Below the pieces are notes generated by a model, which was not told where the DNA came from, did not search any database, and saw only the letters and a program-made list of their open reading frames with translations. From the NCBI GenBank assembly GCA_021234155.1, contig JAJEKV010000002.1, positions 40,537,841 to 40,601,840 of the forward strand: a DNA stretch of 64,000 bases. Reading direction: 5' to 3'. This document shows positions 12,128 through 24,082 of the stretch, piece by piece. Made by a program: the position numbers and the translations under genes. Position 1 is the first letter of the stretch; every line of letters starts with the position of its first letter. This DNA is from Isoetes taiwanensis (lineage: Eukaryota; Streptophyta; Lycopodiopsida; Isoetales; Isoetaceae).

Positions 12128-13015
12128 TTAATATTGATGATGAAGCAGACTCCAAATCTGATAACACTAGCCAGGTTAGCGTAAAGAGTAATGAACTATC
12201 AAGCGTAGTTCACACTGTACAGATCTCAACTGATGTGGTTGGTGCTTCTAGCAGACCGGAGGCAAGTCAGAATAAAGATGCAAGGGATGAAGAGAACACG
12301 GGGAATGATGAAGACGAAAGGTATCGTGACAATATTCCTTTTTTTGATATCCATGCATTTTTCAAACTAGAAGTTTATAGAAATCGCTACCGCCGATTTG
12401 GAGTTTCCTAGAGCATACTTTTGAATTATGTTGACATGCATCATTCATGAAATCGCTACCGGGCGCTGCTTTTTGTTTTCCATTTCTTTATCTCATACGC
12501 TATTGTTCTCCTTACGTAAATGATTTGGCTTCCCCAAAAGTACCGGGTCTTTGATTTGAATGGTGTGTGTAGAACGTTACCTAAAGCAACGCTTGAAAAG
12601 TCATGGTATGCGAACAACCATTTGAGACACGCATCAAATATGTTTACCCGCCCTTTATCCGGAAGGAGATGTTGACCAGGCCTTCACCGCTTTCACAGTA
12701 ATTTGGTCATCCATGGAGCATAGAAATATACATGATGTTTTGAAAGTAGTGCCCGAGCTAAATAGAAATTGGACGCCCATCCGGGATCAAAGCAAATGTG
12801 CTTCATTCACAAACCCTAAAGAACCGGCTGTGTAAAAAGATATTTGTGAAATGCTTGCGCAAATATGATGGATGCCCTAGGTGTTGAGGATAAGGAAGGC
12901 ATAATCATTGTGGATGATGACGCCTAAAGTGTTGCTTCAATCAACACAACCATTGAATCCGCCATCCTATCATCCTCAAGATTTTGACAAAGATGACTTC
13001 CTCGCTTCGCTTTGT
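12128..13015 (+). pseudogene. Decayed HAD/NIF (FCP1-like) phosphatase-domain gene, copy 2
   Basis: A Ser/Asp/Glu-rich exon-like segment (12,128-12,318) ends at a GTATCG donor-like site. After a gap holding two GC-rich palindromes come YRVFDLNGV (about 12,540-12,568), VYPPFIRKEM (about 12,641-12,670), VIWSSMEHRNIHDVLKVV (about 12,699-12,752) and IIIVDDDA (about 12,899-12,922). These are the four landmarks of the NIF/FCP1 homology domain in the right order. Stops and frame changes occur between them. As in copy 1 the first motif reads DxN. The likely ancestral role is a protein phosphatase acting on CTD-like peptides, by family. Confidence 0.65.
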
Positions 13016-13349
13016 TAGTGTCCCGCAGAAATAGCTTCAGAAAAAAATCGGTCAAGAGATACACACACTATACCCACACCTTGATCTGACAGGGGAAATT
13101 GACAGGGAACTTGAGAAAATCGGCCCTAGAAAGGGAACTTTTTGATATATATGTATACAGAAATACACTTTCCAAAAAAGTTTTGAATATGAAATATACT
13201 TTATAATGAAAGGTTTTGAATATATATTGTGTTCTTTTATCAAAGATTATTGGTTCTCAGGTAATAATGTATTATTTTTTTATATTATGTGTACGGTTTG
13301 TTATACTTGCAATAATTTGTAGGTATATACCGCCAATAATTTTGGTGTG

Positions 13350-13357
13350 TATAAATA
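13350..13357 (+). promoter_or_regulatory. TATA box
   Basis: TATAAATA lies 59 nt upstream of the ATG at 13,416, a plausible plant core promoter for the small frame that follows. Confidence 0.45.
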
Positions 13358-13415
13358 GGTATGCATGAAATAGCCCCCTGAATCGGCTTCGCCTCTCCGC
13401 CTTCTCCTTGTTATT

Positions 13416-13595
13416 ATGGCACATTCTATTACCCGCAAGATGAACCATGCGGACCTCTCTCAGTGCCGCCGCGAGCTAGAAATAGAACTTCGTGATCGGC
13501 TTGATGTCGCTGCTATGAATCCTCGGCCCGCTTATCCTGATCCCTTTGATGTTGTAATCCATCTTATATGGAATCCGAGCATGGTTTGTTCATGA
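13416..13595 (+). CDS. Small hypothetical protein or first exon (59 aa)
   Basis: Frame begins MAHSITRKMNHADLSQC and contains a charged LEIELRDRLD stretch. It has a TATA box at a sensible distance. A continuation in another frame after the stop (about 13,590-13,640) hints at a longer gene cut by an indel. I do not recognise it. Confidence 0.3.
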   Translation: MAHSITRKMNHADLSQCRRELEIELRDRLDVAAMNPRPAYPDPFDVVIHLIWNPSMVCS

Positions 13596-14060
13596 TCGAT
13601 GTGATCTCGTGATCGCTGCGCGGCCGAGGACGATGAATCGATTAGTTTTTGTAGTTTATGTTCTATTGTAATGCGTTATTTATGTTAAGCAAATCGCCAC
13701 GCCACGCGATTTGAACCACGAAAATCTCTCGCTTTGTAGCAACTTGCTTGTTGTTATTTACTCGTAAAGCATTACAATTTCATTGTTTAGATTTCGTTGT
13801 CGCCCGTGAATGTGCTGAATTAATAGGCAATTTCCTCGCTTTTTTTTCAACCGCCTACATTCTCGTCATATAATATGGGTCATTTGCATCGAATATTTGA
13901 ATGCCTTTGCATTTTCACATAAAATGCATATTCCCAGTTCTAAAATGAACACAAAGGTAAAAAGTGTGGTTAATTCAATATAATGGTCAATAAAATGCTT
14001 ATACGGCCATGATTTTGGAATAGACATAATCCCAATTTAATTGAATGATGGTTGGTTATT
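13596..14060. other. AT-rich spacer
   Basis: Holds one GC-rich palindrome (13,690-13,713). About 37 bp at 14,020-14,058 are the reverse complement of 885-925. No gene seen. Confidence 0.4.
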
Positions 14061-14061
14061 C

Positions 14062-14660
14062 ATGACACCGCCTTTCCGGCAAGTGGTCTCGCAGCCTTCC
14101 GGGTTCTCGATGGCGCCTTGTTTGGACGTGGACATGTAGCTCACTTCCCCACCGGGTTAGGGTGCTTCGGTGGCGGTGGTGCAATCACCAGTATCGTGGT
14201 GCATGCTCTTATGAGTCGGGCTTAGGCCGGTGTGAGCCCTCTCGCCTTTGTTGTGGCCTTCATCGTGAGACTGTGGAGCATTGTCTGGTTTTATGCCCTC
14301 ACTTGCAGGCTGATTTGGAAGCGGCGGCGGTTGTGGATCTTTCAGGGGATTCAGCAGCCTGCAGCCTCTCTGATTCCTCGACTCAGGTACAAGCTATTTC
14401 AAAGCTTTCTGGTGTTCCCGGGATTAGTCGAGCTAGCGGAAGTTTGCCATTTGGCGGACTTCTTGGGTGTTGTAGATGGTGATGGTCGGTTTGTACAAAG
14501 AAGAGAGTTGTAGTTTTTTGTGAGTTTGTTGTGGAGTGTCGAGGTATTGTTGTCTCTTTTGGGCGCTTCTCCTTCCTCCTCACTTGCTTTGTAACATTAC
14601 CATTCTTTTAATATATTGATGACATAGTTCTTCAAAAAAAAAAAAAAAAAAAAAAAAAAA
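14062..14660 (+). mobile_element. 5'-truncated LINE 3' end, tandem unit 1
   Basis: The plus strand encodes a degenerate zinc knuckle of the type at the C-terminus of plant LINE reverse transcriptases (CCGLHRETVEHCLVLCPH, about 14,245-14,300), followed by a 3' UTR and a poly(A) tract at 14,634-14,660. About 130 bp present in units 2 and 3 are missing after the knuckle. The frame is broken, so no protein is expected. Confidence 0.7.
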
Positions 14661-14886
14661 CTTCAAAAAGGGCATATGAGGCAAAATAGGCATAATGAAA
14701 GGGCAAATAGGAAAATGGCTAGGCTAAAAAGATGCAAGGATGGGTAAGTGGCAAAATGAGCATAGTGGAATAAAACTAAGGCCAAGAACCATATAGCATG
14801 GGATCTTCCAAACTCTAACTTCCAAACTTCAAATGAGTGTCTTCCAATCTTCTTAACCGAGAAACTTCTAGAACATGCCTTTGCCT

Positions 14887-15588
14887 CATGACACTCCCCC
14901 CCTTTTCCGGCAAGTGGTCTCTCTGGTGCCTTCCTTCCCGATGGCGCCAGTTTGACGTGGACATGTAGCTCACTTCCCCCAATCGGAAGGTTAGGGTGCT
15001 TCAGGTGTGGTGCACCGCCAGATCGTGGTGCATGCTCTTATGAGTCGGGCTTTAGGCCGGTGTGAGCCCTCTCGCCTTTGTTGTGGCCTTCATCGTGAGA
15101 CCGTGGAGCATTGTCCGGTTTTATGCCCTCACTTGCGTGTCAGCCTGATTGGGTCGTGGCTCGCTTTGGTGAGATTGACTAGCCGCCAGCTTGCCGCCTC
15201 ATGTGTATCCTCGTGATTGGCCGCCTTTTGCGGCGCGAAGCCTTGCATCCGTGTGTGGCTTGGTTGGTGTGGCTGATTTGGAAGCGGCGGTTGTGGATCT
15301 TTTCAGGGGATTCAAGAACTGCAGCCTCTCGATTCCTCGACTCAGGTACAAGCTATTTCAAAGCTTTCTGGTGTTCCCAGGATTAGTCGAGCGGAAGTTT
15401 GCCATTTGGCGGGACTTCTTGGGTGTTGTAGATGGTGATGGTCGGTTTGTACAGCAGTAGAGTTGTAGTTTTTTTGTGAGTTTGTTGTGGAGTGTCGAGG
15501 TATCGTTGTCTCTTTGGGGCAGTTCTCCTTCCTCCTCACTTGCTTTGTAACATTACCATTATTTTAATATATTGATGACATAGTTCTT

Positions 15589-15619
<31 letters not shown>
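14887..15619 (+). mobile_element. 5'-truncated LINE 3' end, tandem unit 2
   Basis: Same sequence as unit 1 with the internal 130 bp restored. It ends in poly(A) at 15,590-15,619. The roughly 220-bp segment following each poly(A) (CTTCAAAAAGGGCATATGAG onward) is also repeated, so the repeated unit includes genomic flank, not only the LINE. Confidence 0.7.
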
Positions 15620-15621
<2 letters not shown>

Positions 15622-15846
15622 TCAAAAAGGGCATATGAGGCAAAATAGGCATAATGAAAGGGCAAATAGGAAAATGGCTAGGCTAAAAAGATGCAAGGAT
15701 GGGTAAGTGGCAAAAATGAGCATAGTGGAATAAAACTAAGGCCAAGAACCATATAGCATGGGATCTTCCAAACTCTAACTTCCAAACTTCAAATGAGTGT
15801 CTTCCAATCTTCTTAACCGAGAAACTTCTAGAACATGCCTTTGCCT

Positions 15847-16574
15847 CATGACACTCTGCCCCTTTCTGGCAAGTGGTCTCTGCAGCTTCCGGGTTCTCGA
15901 TGGCGCTCAGTTTGGACGTGGACATGTAGCTCACTTCCCCCACCGAAGGTTAGGGTGCTTCTGTGGCAGGTGGTGCACCGCTATATCAGGGTGCATGCTC
16001 TTATGAGTCAGTTTAGGCCGGGTGTGAGCCCTCTCTGCCTTTGTTGTGGCCTTCATCGTGAGACTGTGGAGCATTGTCTGGTTTTATGCCCTCACTACTG
16101 GTGCTGCCCGATTGGGTCGGCTCGCTTGTGTGAGATTGACTAGCCGGCAGCTTCTCGCTTCATGTGTATCCTCGGTGATTGGCCGCTTTGCGGCGGCAAA
16201 GCCTTGCATCCGTGGTGTGGCTTGGTTGGTGGCTGATTTGGGAAGCGGGCGGGCGGTTGTGGATCTTTTCAGGGGATTGAAGACTGCGGCCTCTCCGATT
16301 CCTCGACTTCGAAGTACAAACTATTTCAAAGCTTTCTTTGTTCCCGGATTAGTCGAAATGGAAGTTTGCCATTTGGCGGACTTCTGGGTGTTGTAGATGG
16401 TGATGGCTCGGGCTTGTAAAGAAGAGAGTTGTAGTTTTTTTGTGAGTTTGTTGTGGAGTGTCGAGGTATTGTTGTCTCTTTGGGGCAGTTCTCCTTCCTC
16501 CTCACTTGCTTTGTAACATTACCATTCTTTTAATATATTGATGACATAGTTCTTCAAAAAAAAAAAAAAAAAAA
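15847..16574 (+). mobile_element. 5'-truncated LINE 3' end, tandem unit 3
   Basis: Third copy, poly(A) at 16,556-16,574, followed by the same flank to about 16,795, after which the sequence becomes unique. Units differ mostly by 1-3-base indels in GC-rich positions. Confidence 0.7.
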
Positions 16575-17076
16575 CTTCAAAAAGGGCATATGAGGCAAAA
16601 TAGGCATAATGAAAGGGCAAATAGGAAAATGGCTAGGCTAAAAAGATGCAAGGATGGGTAAGTGGCAAAAATGAGCATAGTGGAATAAAACTAAGGCCAA
16701 GAACCATATACCATGGGATCTTCCAAACTCTAACTTCCAAACTTCAAATGAGTGTCTTCCAATCTTCTTAACCGAGAAACTTCTAGAACATGCCTTTGAC
16801 CAAATGTTTGACCATGAATATAGTACCTCTCATGAAGTCTGATCCTGAATGCGTTGTGTTGACCTTGAAGACAAGTCTTCTTTGACTTTCACGTCCATAT
16901 TGCCTACCAAACTCTTCCAAACTTTGACCTAGTCTCCTGTGATGATTGACCTACTCTTAAAGAATAGATAAACAATTAGTATGTTGCCCTTTGGGGGCAA
17001 CAACTAGTATGGAGGATGTGCATTGAATGATTCAGGCGGATCTCTCTTTCATGAAATATGACGATTATAAGTAGCA

Positions 17077-18029
17077 AAAATTTTACAAACGCCCCTCTAT
17101 TGTTGTATATTTGTCAAAATGCCTCTGTATTTATGATATTTATCAAAATGCCCCTATTTTCTAAACTCTCCTGGTTAAATCCGCTCAAACTCAGGTGGAC
17201 TGATTTTACTGGTAGCCAACACCTGCAGAGTTTGTAACCTAAGTGACAGATTATTTCAGGCAATACCTCACATAAATTCTGATTCTAAGCCATCCAAATT
17301 CTCAGAATCCACTAGTTGTTATTCCAATTCTTCTGTCTTGCCTAGCTTTGAGCAATTAACTGCAAGCATATTGCATTTTAGGAGATAATGGACGGCAAAG
17401 GGAAAAAGAGGGATGGATCAAAGATTTAGAGCCCAGAAACAATGTGCAGAAGAACAGCAAGGCTAAAAAATAACATCATAAAAAAAATTCGCAACCCAAT
17501 TCCCCTATCAATCTCATTACTTGCTCACAATTTGGCCCAAACATAGATCCCCTATCAATCTCATATACCCTAATTTTACCATCCTTCAAATTTCCGAAAA
17601 CCAATTCTTTTCATGGTTTGTCATAGGTCACCTCCAACAACTAAACCAAAGATGCAAATCGAAAGTAATCAAACCAAAGATGCACATGGAGCAATCAAAC
17701 CAGCATGCAAATTGGCAGACTGGAGCAAAAGACAACAACATCTGGGTGTCAAAATATTGACAAAATCTTTGTTCAACTTTATAGAAAATTTCCATTGTTC
17801 CATCGTCAAAATAGAGCAGTCATACTCCCCTCGCCTAGTTGAGAACTTAATTTAGCTGCTCTTTCCAAAAGGAAGGAAGGAAGGAAGGAAGTTTATTTTA
17901 ACAGACAATGAGTTAGTTTCTAGCATAAACTGGAGGTTCATTGGTTTCCTAGTCTCTTCCTAAAAAATACCATATATACGGGGGCATTTTGGTTAATATG
18001 CAAAAGTACAGGGGCATTTTTAAAATTTC
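17077..18029. mobile_element. Short terminal-inverted-repeat element (about 950 bp)
   Basis: The left end (ACAAACGCCCCTCTATTGTT with a following CAAAATGCC, 17,085-17,160) and right end (17,972-18,029) are imperfect reverse complements over about 60 bp. Both contain two GGGGCATTTT-type blocks. The interior has no transposase motif, so it looks non-autonomous. A GGAA microsatellite lies at about 17,870-17,890. A target duplication was not identified. Confidence 0.6.
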
Positions 18030-18182
18030 CTTTATAGGTATTTCTATTGTAGCCAACCATCTGAGTTGACTTTGCAAAAATAAATCACCAGGATAGTCCA
18101 CTCATCATCTGTTATAGAATTTCATCAAGCTGAGTTGAGCAGTTTAAAGTGGTCTAGACGGTCATGCATACCATTGTTATAA

Positions 18183-18270
18183 GATAAGCTAGCTGGGACA
18201 AGATTCCCAGTTTAGCTGCAACCGGCAGAGCCGGGAGCAACTAACCGGGAATCTTGGACCAGTTAGCTTA
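18183..18270. repeat. Imperfect 88-nt foldback, miRNA-precursor-like
   Basis: TAAGCTAGCTGG...AAGATTCCC on the left pairs with GGGAATCTT...CCAGTTAGCTTA on the right, and the inner parts (CTGCAACCGGC / GCCGGGAGCAA) extend the stem to about 40 pairs with few mismatches and a 3-nt loop. The shape suits a plant small-RNA precursor or a tiny foldback element. Expression is unknown. Confidence 0.55.
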
Positions 18271-18438
18271 CCCTGACGACACCATAATTGAGGAGTCATT
18301 TTTTGTGTTTCTCTGTTTTCTTCTTGGCTCGAGCTCCTGGCTATGGCGTCTGTTAGCTCTCCAGCCTTGCAAGATCTGAAACGCCATCGCCACAGAAACC
18401 TCATCGCCGGATCTGGAACCGCCATAGCCAGATCTGTC

Positions 18439-19101
18439 CATGGAATAAATTACTAATCCTATATTTTAGTGTAGCCAAAATAGGTTTAGCTAAACTACCT
18501 TCAAATTGGGGCTAGAAGTTTCTAACACTTGGCTAAACTAAATGGTTTTTCTCCATCACAGTTTCTTACTTTTGGCTAAACTTTCACAAAATGGAAAGGC
18601 AAATATTAGCCATCACGCTATAGTAATTTAAAAAAATCCAAGCATTTTGGCAAAGACATTGAATTTATTGTAAATACATAAATCAAGACACAAACATACA
18701 TGAACATCAAAAACCTAAAAAACAAAAGGGACTACATTGTTCCTTTTCCTCTAATGCTTCAACTTTGTACTTGGAACAAGAAAGAAAGTGGAAAAAAAAA
18801 GAAAAATATAAACCCTATTTGAAATTTCTTAAAGTTACATACATTAGTGTTGAATTTCAGACTAATCTATCCATTTTTCCAAGCCCACTCTATCTTAAGT
18901 TTAGCTAATCGATGTCCTGATGGATATGTCTGGACGTAAAGGTTTGTCTATTCAACCTAAAAACTCAATTGGGTGGCAAAAAAATTAGACTAAAATTTTA
19001 TTTTATTTTGGGCATTTTTTCCATTTACGTTAGCCGTTTTCCTTGGTGAAACTACTACAAAATAGCCATTTGGCTAACCTTAGCCGTTATTTTATTCGAT
19101 G
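18439..19101. mobile_element. CATGGAATAAA element, copy 1 (663 bp, 8-bp TSD)
   Basis: Begins CATGGAATAAATTACT and ends TTATTTTATTCGATG, imperfect inverted ends. It is flanked by a perfect 8-bp duplication GATCTGTC (18,431-18,438 and 19,102-19,109). Eight bp is typical of hAT elements, although the terminus is not the usual CAGGG. No coding capacity. Two relatives lie at 30,542-34,538 and 55,667-56,270. Confidence 0.8.
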
Positions 19102-19109
19102 GATCTGTC

Positions 19110-22100
19110 TGGTCACTTCTGGTTGCTTTTGTGCAAAAATCCACCGGCTCTACAGGTCATCGAGAATCTATGCTCCCAATTGTTATTCTGTGATATTGGC
19201 ATAGGACAGGTGTCAACATGAGATTACACCACCGACAAAAAGGATGACCCAATTATAGTATTGAAAAGGTTTATAAAAGTTGTAAGTATCTTGTTTTCGA
19301 TATTTATTTTATTTGAATCTTCAAGTGGTTCTACGAAAAGTGAGATATGAGCACATGTTGCAAAAAGAAAGTTTAACTAAGGCTTTTTTCTAGTATAAAC
19401 AAGGTGCTGCGCACGGAGGGTTGCCCTACGGTGGCCCGAGAATGTGTTTTCATGTTTCTTGTTGTCGTTTCGTTTTCATGGTTCTTGTTGGGTCATTTTC
19501 TTAAAGCATGAGTTTTGTTTATGAAGCTTTGAAGATCAATTTATAGAACTTAGGGAGAAAAGAATAATACTTCAAACTAATTTACATAATTGATACTGTG
19601 CAACGAATAACTCTATGATTTACGGGTACTTGAGATATAGAACGGGCACAGCTGAACAAAGTGTTGCATTATGATTTAAGATACATAAAAGCAAGTTAAG
19701 ATAAATTTAGGCGTTGACATTGTTATTAGTTTTTACGCGACATTCTTGCATTTCACCTCACTTTCTTGAATTTTACCTCACAATGACAACCTTATTGGCT
19801 ATTTAGTTGATCTTGTTAGCATATGTCGAATTAACTTTCGTAAATTTATCAAACAAACCTGGCACAAAGTGCACAAGCAAAATTGTGAGACATGCATGAA
19901 AAGCAGTAAATGCAAACCCTCTACAATTGTTAACATAACAAACAAACAATACTTCCAACACAAATGCTATACATTGCATCATTTATCCAAAGGATAATAT
20001 TCCCTCAATACAGATAGAGTTCTCCCCATTAAGTAGGAGGGACGTGTTAAAGTAAGACAACATAGTAGGGATGTCTAAGAAATAAAAAATTGAATAAGAC
20101 TGTTTGAGTTTCTTATGTCCTTTCTTATGCCAAAAGCCTTGAGCATATGGTCTTGGCTACGGTGTAAGCGTTGATTATTACAGAAGCCGGGTCAAGAGAC
20201 TCTGTAGTAGTTTCATCACATGTGATAATAACATGAGTGCAAAGAGAAGCTTGCAGACACTTGGCATGATGATGAAAATTAGCAAGGAATCTTAACTAGC
20301 AATAGGGCAAACATTTGGCATGATGATGAAAATTAGCAAAAATTCTTGACTAGCAGCAGGGCAGGCTTGAGGCAAAAAGTTGGGGAAGATAGATTTGGAT
20401 AATGCGAATAGTCAGTAATAAGGAAAAGATAGATGCGTATAGCGTGAATAATCAGTAATAAGGTGCTTCTTGAGTAATAAGGTGCTTCTAGACGCTTCTT
20501 AGATCTAAATAAACATGAAAATACATTGTATGAAAATACATTGTATGTTTGCTGCTATTGTATGTTCATGATATTAATACAAATATATGAGTTATATGAT
20601 CTAAATTGACCAACCTTTAATATTCTTTAGCATGGCTTGGGAAGTTTATAACCATTTTAGGCTATGTTGTGTTTTTTATTCGAATGGTTGTATGGTTTGT
20701 AAGGAGGGACGGCAGTTCCATGAACTTAAACCCTACAAAGAAATTAACATTGATCTATTGTTGTACCAATAAAACTACTGATATCAACTTAAATTTGAAT
20801 AGGAGGCAATATGTTCATCCATGAGGGACTTCATCAATAGTTGGGATTATCACTTATAAGATAAGATAAGATAAGATAAGAAAAAATTATCAAGGAGAGA
20901 TCCATTTTTGTTGCCTTTTGTGGCTGAACTGACATTCTAAAGGTTCCTCATGTATATCAGTTGAGAGAACCATGAGATAGCCAATTCCGCTCCCACTACC
21001 GAGTTGTCTTTAACAGGTCCTCAGCATCTACTTCTAGCATCTACTTCTAGTGATGGCTACATCAAGACAGACTAGAATAATATCTCTTGAGAACAGTATC
21101 CTTTGGCAGGATCGTTTCCTCTGTGAATTCTGCTAAATTCTTAGCTTACATCGAAATGCGAATATCATTTATAAGCATCCACTTCTAATTAACAACCTTT
21201 ATTCTTCGTCATATTTTGTAAGGCAAACTAGCGTACAAATGCATTCCAAACTGCAAACAGTACATGCAAGTACTGATCCCAACGAAAATTTTAGTGGCCC
21301 CGGCGGGCCATTTGGCCACTAATTACAGGTTCAAGCAAAATGCGACGGCCGACTTAAGTAGGATGCCTTACTTACGGACTACCTACAGATTCGCCATTTC
21401 GTGGCACTTTATTGCCTATTGCGACATTAGAATGGCCAATTAGATGTTTGCTAATTGGAGTGGTATCGACTTTGGGGCCAATTTAGTTCCAAGTGAGAAA
21501 TAGATATGCTTATGGAATGGCTATTTAGGCCACTTGGCCAAATCCTGTAATGCCTTAAGTTCGCCAAATCTTCACTCATTAAGAGACCCCCCTCATAAAT
21601 TCGTCACTTATGGAGGGCCAACATTATTAGAAATTTTTATTCCTAAATGTATCTACCAACTAAGAATAATCCCGTTGTTTTGGAAAATCAAATATCAAGC
21701 ATTTTTCAATCCTTTTTATGAAGACTCCTAAGATCCGATTTGATTCTCCCTACCAAAGAATCAGGCATTATTGAAATACATGAGGTATATATTCAAATTC
21801 ATACAACATGTAACTTAAACACATATATATAGGGTAGCTTACTTTCTTTGTATTTGGGCAACTAGCTCTATATTTAATAAGAATCTAGCTAAAAATTGCC
21901 ATTTGAGCTACATGTTATTAGATATTTGATTCAAAAATCGCCAATTAGGTTGCAACCACATTAGAAAAAAATAGGAAAAATGGCCAGTTCAGGCTACACT
22001 TTTGGGGGCATATTTTATAAGGAATGGCCAATTCATTATACTTATACAAAATTATAGGTCCCATAAAATTTTCCCTGACTGATCCATGCAAATTAACAAC

Positions 22101-24080
22101 CATCCAGGGCTGCCATACGCTTATAATGCAAGATGATCAGATTACTCTTTAGCACAAATGATAGTGACAATCACGCACTTCTTTTAGAGCCTAAATCCCA
22201 GTTTCAGAGCTACCATGGGTTGCATATAAGGAATCTAGAATCAAAATACAATAATACAATAGCAAAGGCTTGAACTTACATCCATTTTGAACTTACCAGA
22301 TTTTTGAGAATGGCTATAGTATTCAACCTCAGGCCTGCATAACATCCAGGCATGCAAGTTAGATAGGCATAGAAAGAGAGCCATAACTTATGCAAGAAAA
22401 CTCTGTTTCTCAAGCATGAGCATGCATTGGAAAGCTCAAAGCATAATTTTTGAAAGTTGCTAAGTACATATTTTCAAATTCATTATGTAAACATGTCAAA
22501 TAAACCAGAACTTTTCTAAATCCAAAGCCTTCTTTATTAGGAATGTTGCGCATACTCAGCAAAATAATGACTCATTGTAGCTTAAATTGGAACTTCAAAC
22601 ACAGAGGAAAACTTCCAGGCCTGAGATTTGCTTGGCTTTGGCCTTGCCCATCACCTCTAGCCCGACTGAAGAAAAAAAGGAACCCTGGTACATGTGCTGC
22701 AGGATTGAACTGTTCTTTCCAAAAAAGAAGACTTGATTTTGTGCCAAATCAGTGTCTACAAACTCAACATGGTCATACCTCGTAATGTTGGTCTCTAAGC
22801 TTGTAATGTTGATCTCTGAATTTGCTATGTTCATCTCTGACTTGTAATTCTGCAGTGGCACATGACTTCATACATATTTCCAGGCTCCTAAGCATGAACA
22901 AACCGTAAGCATTCAAGAAAGAGAGAAAATCTACCTTAATGTTTTCCATGCTATAATAATAACAAAATCACTTACTATCGGCCAAAAGTATCGGACTATA
23001 GCTCTTTCTCAAACCATCTATATACATGCCTGAACAAATTTCCCCCCTTTATGCAGGCTGCAACTCTTCATCTTGGCAACAATCACCGATGAGATCAGAA
23101 TCAGAGGGTTTCACATAAGCTCCAAGCCACACAATCAACATGACACTATTCCGTAAGGCTGCATCCAAATTGAAGGGGCTAGTTCAACCGCCAAATCGAG
23201 ATTCAAGAAGGGCAAAAATCTATACCTCTTTGTCCACCCACCCGGTTTCATACTACAAATTTACCATGACTTGAAGATGTTGAAGCCCCAGGAATTAAAA
23301 TCAAACCCCTCTTGCATTCAATCCCTGGTTTTCAAACCCAAATGCTTAGCCACTTAGGGTACAAAGTAAAATGGAAATCAAAGTGTTGCTCAAATAGCTT
23401 CGCAAATAATGAAGCATACAAATCTAGTGATTCGTAAGAATAGCAAGTCGGATTTGCAAATAAAAATCCCTAGAGCTTGCTTGCAATTGATCCATGCTCA
23501 AAATTCATAAGCATCTTTCTTACCCGGGCTCATAAACACACAGAATCAAGTAAGCACAGTGGAAGCAAATTTCTCGAAGTTATTTCCATTTTTGCCAACA
23601 TAAATCAACCTACTGTAGATGCCAGAAAAGAAACCGTATGAATTTAAATATATGCTATGATGAATTGTTTGGAACCGAGTTTTAAATCAAATTACCGAGC
23701 CTGTAGAACAAAGGGCCAGATTTGAGAAGCTAGCCAGTATCGAGCCCGAAAAAACTGATTTGGCTCTGCACCAGCAACCATAGAGTGGATTTGCACAGTC
23801 TTGGAATTCCAAAATAGAGTCATGCAACCTAAAAACGAAATTGAGCCAGATTGCTTGGCCATGCAAGTGCAGTAGAGAACCAAACAGGGTCTGTTGGAGA
23901 ATCCAAAGACCGTCACCAAGCATCACCATGGCTCCGATCCTTGCAACTGCGGACATAAATTCTGAACAGAAAATCTTCGGATCATATTGGAGCTGCCAGT
24001 TACCCGGTCCAGAACATCCTTGATCCACAACGCAACTGACCGTGCATTTACAGGGAACAAAGGGTTTTTAGCAGTCATCA
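19110..24080. other. Long spacer without a supported gene
   Basis: AT-rich. Contains a two-copy repeat of about 66 bp with TTGGCATGATGATGAAAATT (20,258-20,390), an ATAAG microsatellite (about 20,857-20,882), and GGCCA-rich inverted fragments at 21,290-22,080 that may be an old inverted-repeat element. Minus-strand frames at 23,690-24,030 reach about 110 codons but match nothing I know. Confidence 0.4.
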
Positions 24081-24082
24081 AC

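Larger units (their letters stand above)
5600..13713. repeat. Dispersed short GC-rich palindromes (AAATCGC...GCGATTT family)
   Basis: At least a dozen 20-26-bp imperfect palindromes share AAATCGC or AATCGC on one side and GCGATTT or GCTGATTT on the other, with a variable GC-rich centre. Examples are 5,600-5,621, 9,211-9,233, 9,317-9,342, 9,435-9,457, 9,470-9,492, 9,543-9,568, 12,383-12,407, 12,450-12,475 and 13,690-13,713. They sit in AT-rich gaps between coding fragments, with six between 9.2 and 9.6 kb. They are absent from the rest of the window as far as I can see. They resemble the GC clusters of organelle genomes, but their function is unknown. Confidence 0.7.

Noticed and set aside
5600-13713. 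Insertion of a large DNA virus
   Set aside because: Intergenic palindromes and HAD-type phosphatases could suggest it, but the NIF copies appear to have donor-like sites and intron-like gaps, and no viral hallmark gene was recognised.
5600-13713. CRISPR array
   Set aside because: The repeated short palindromes have irregular spacing, variable sequence and no uniform spacers; the context is eukaryotic.
23687-24028. 113-codon minus-strand frame
   Set aside because: No recognisable motif, no splice or promoter support, and a competing frame overlaps it.
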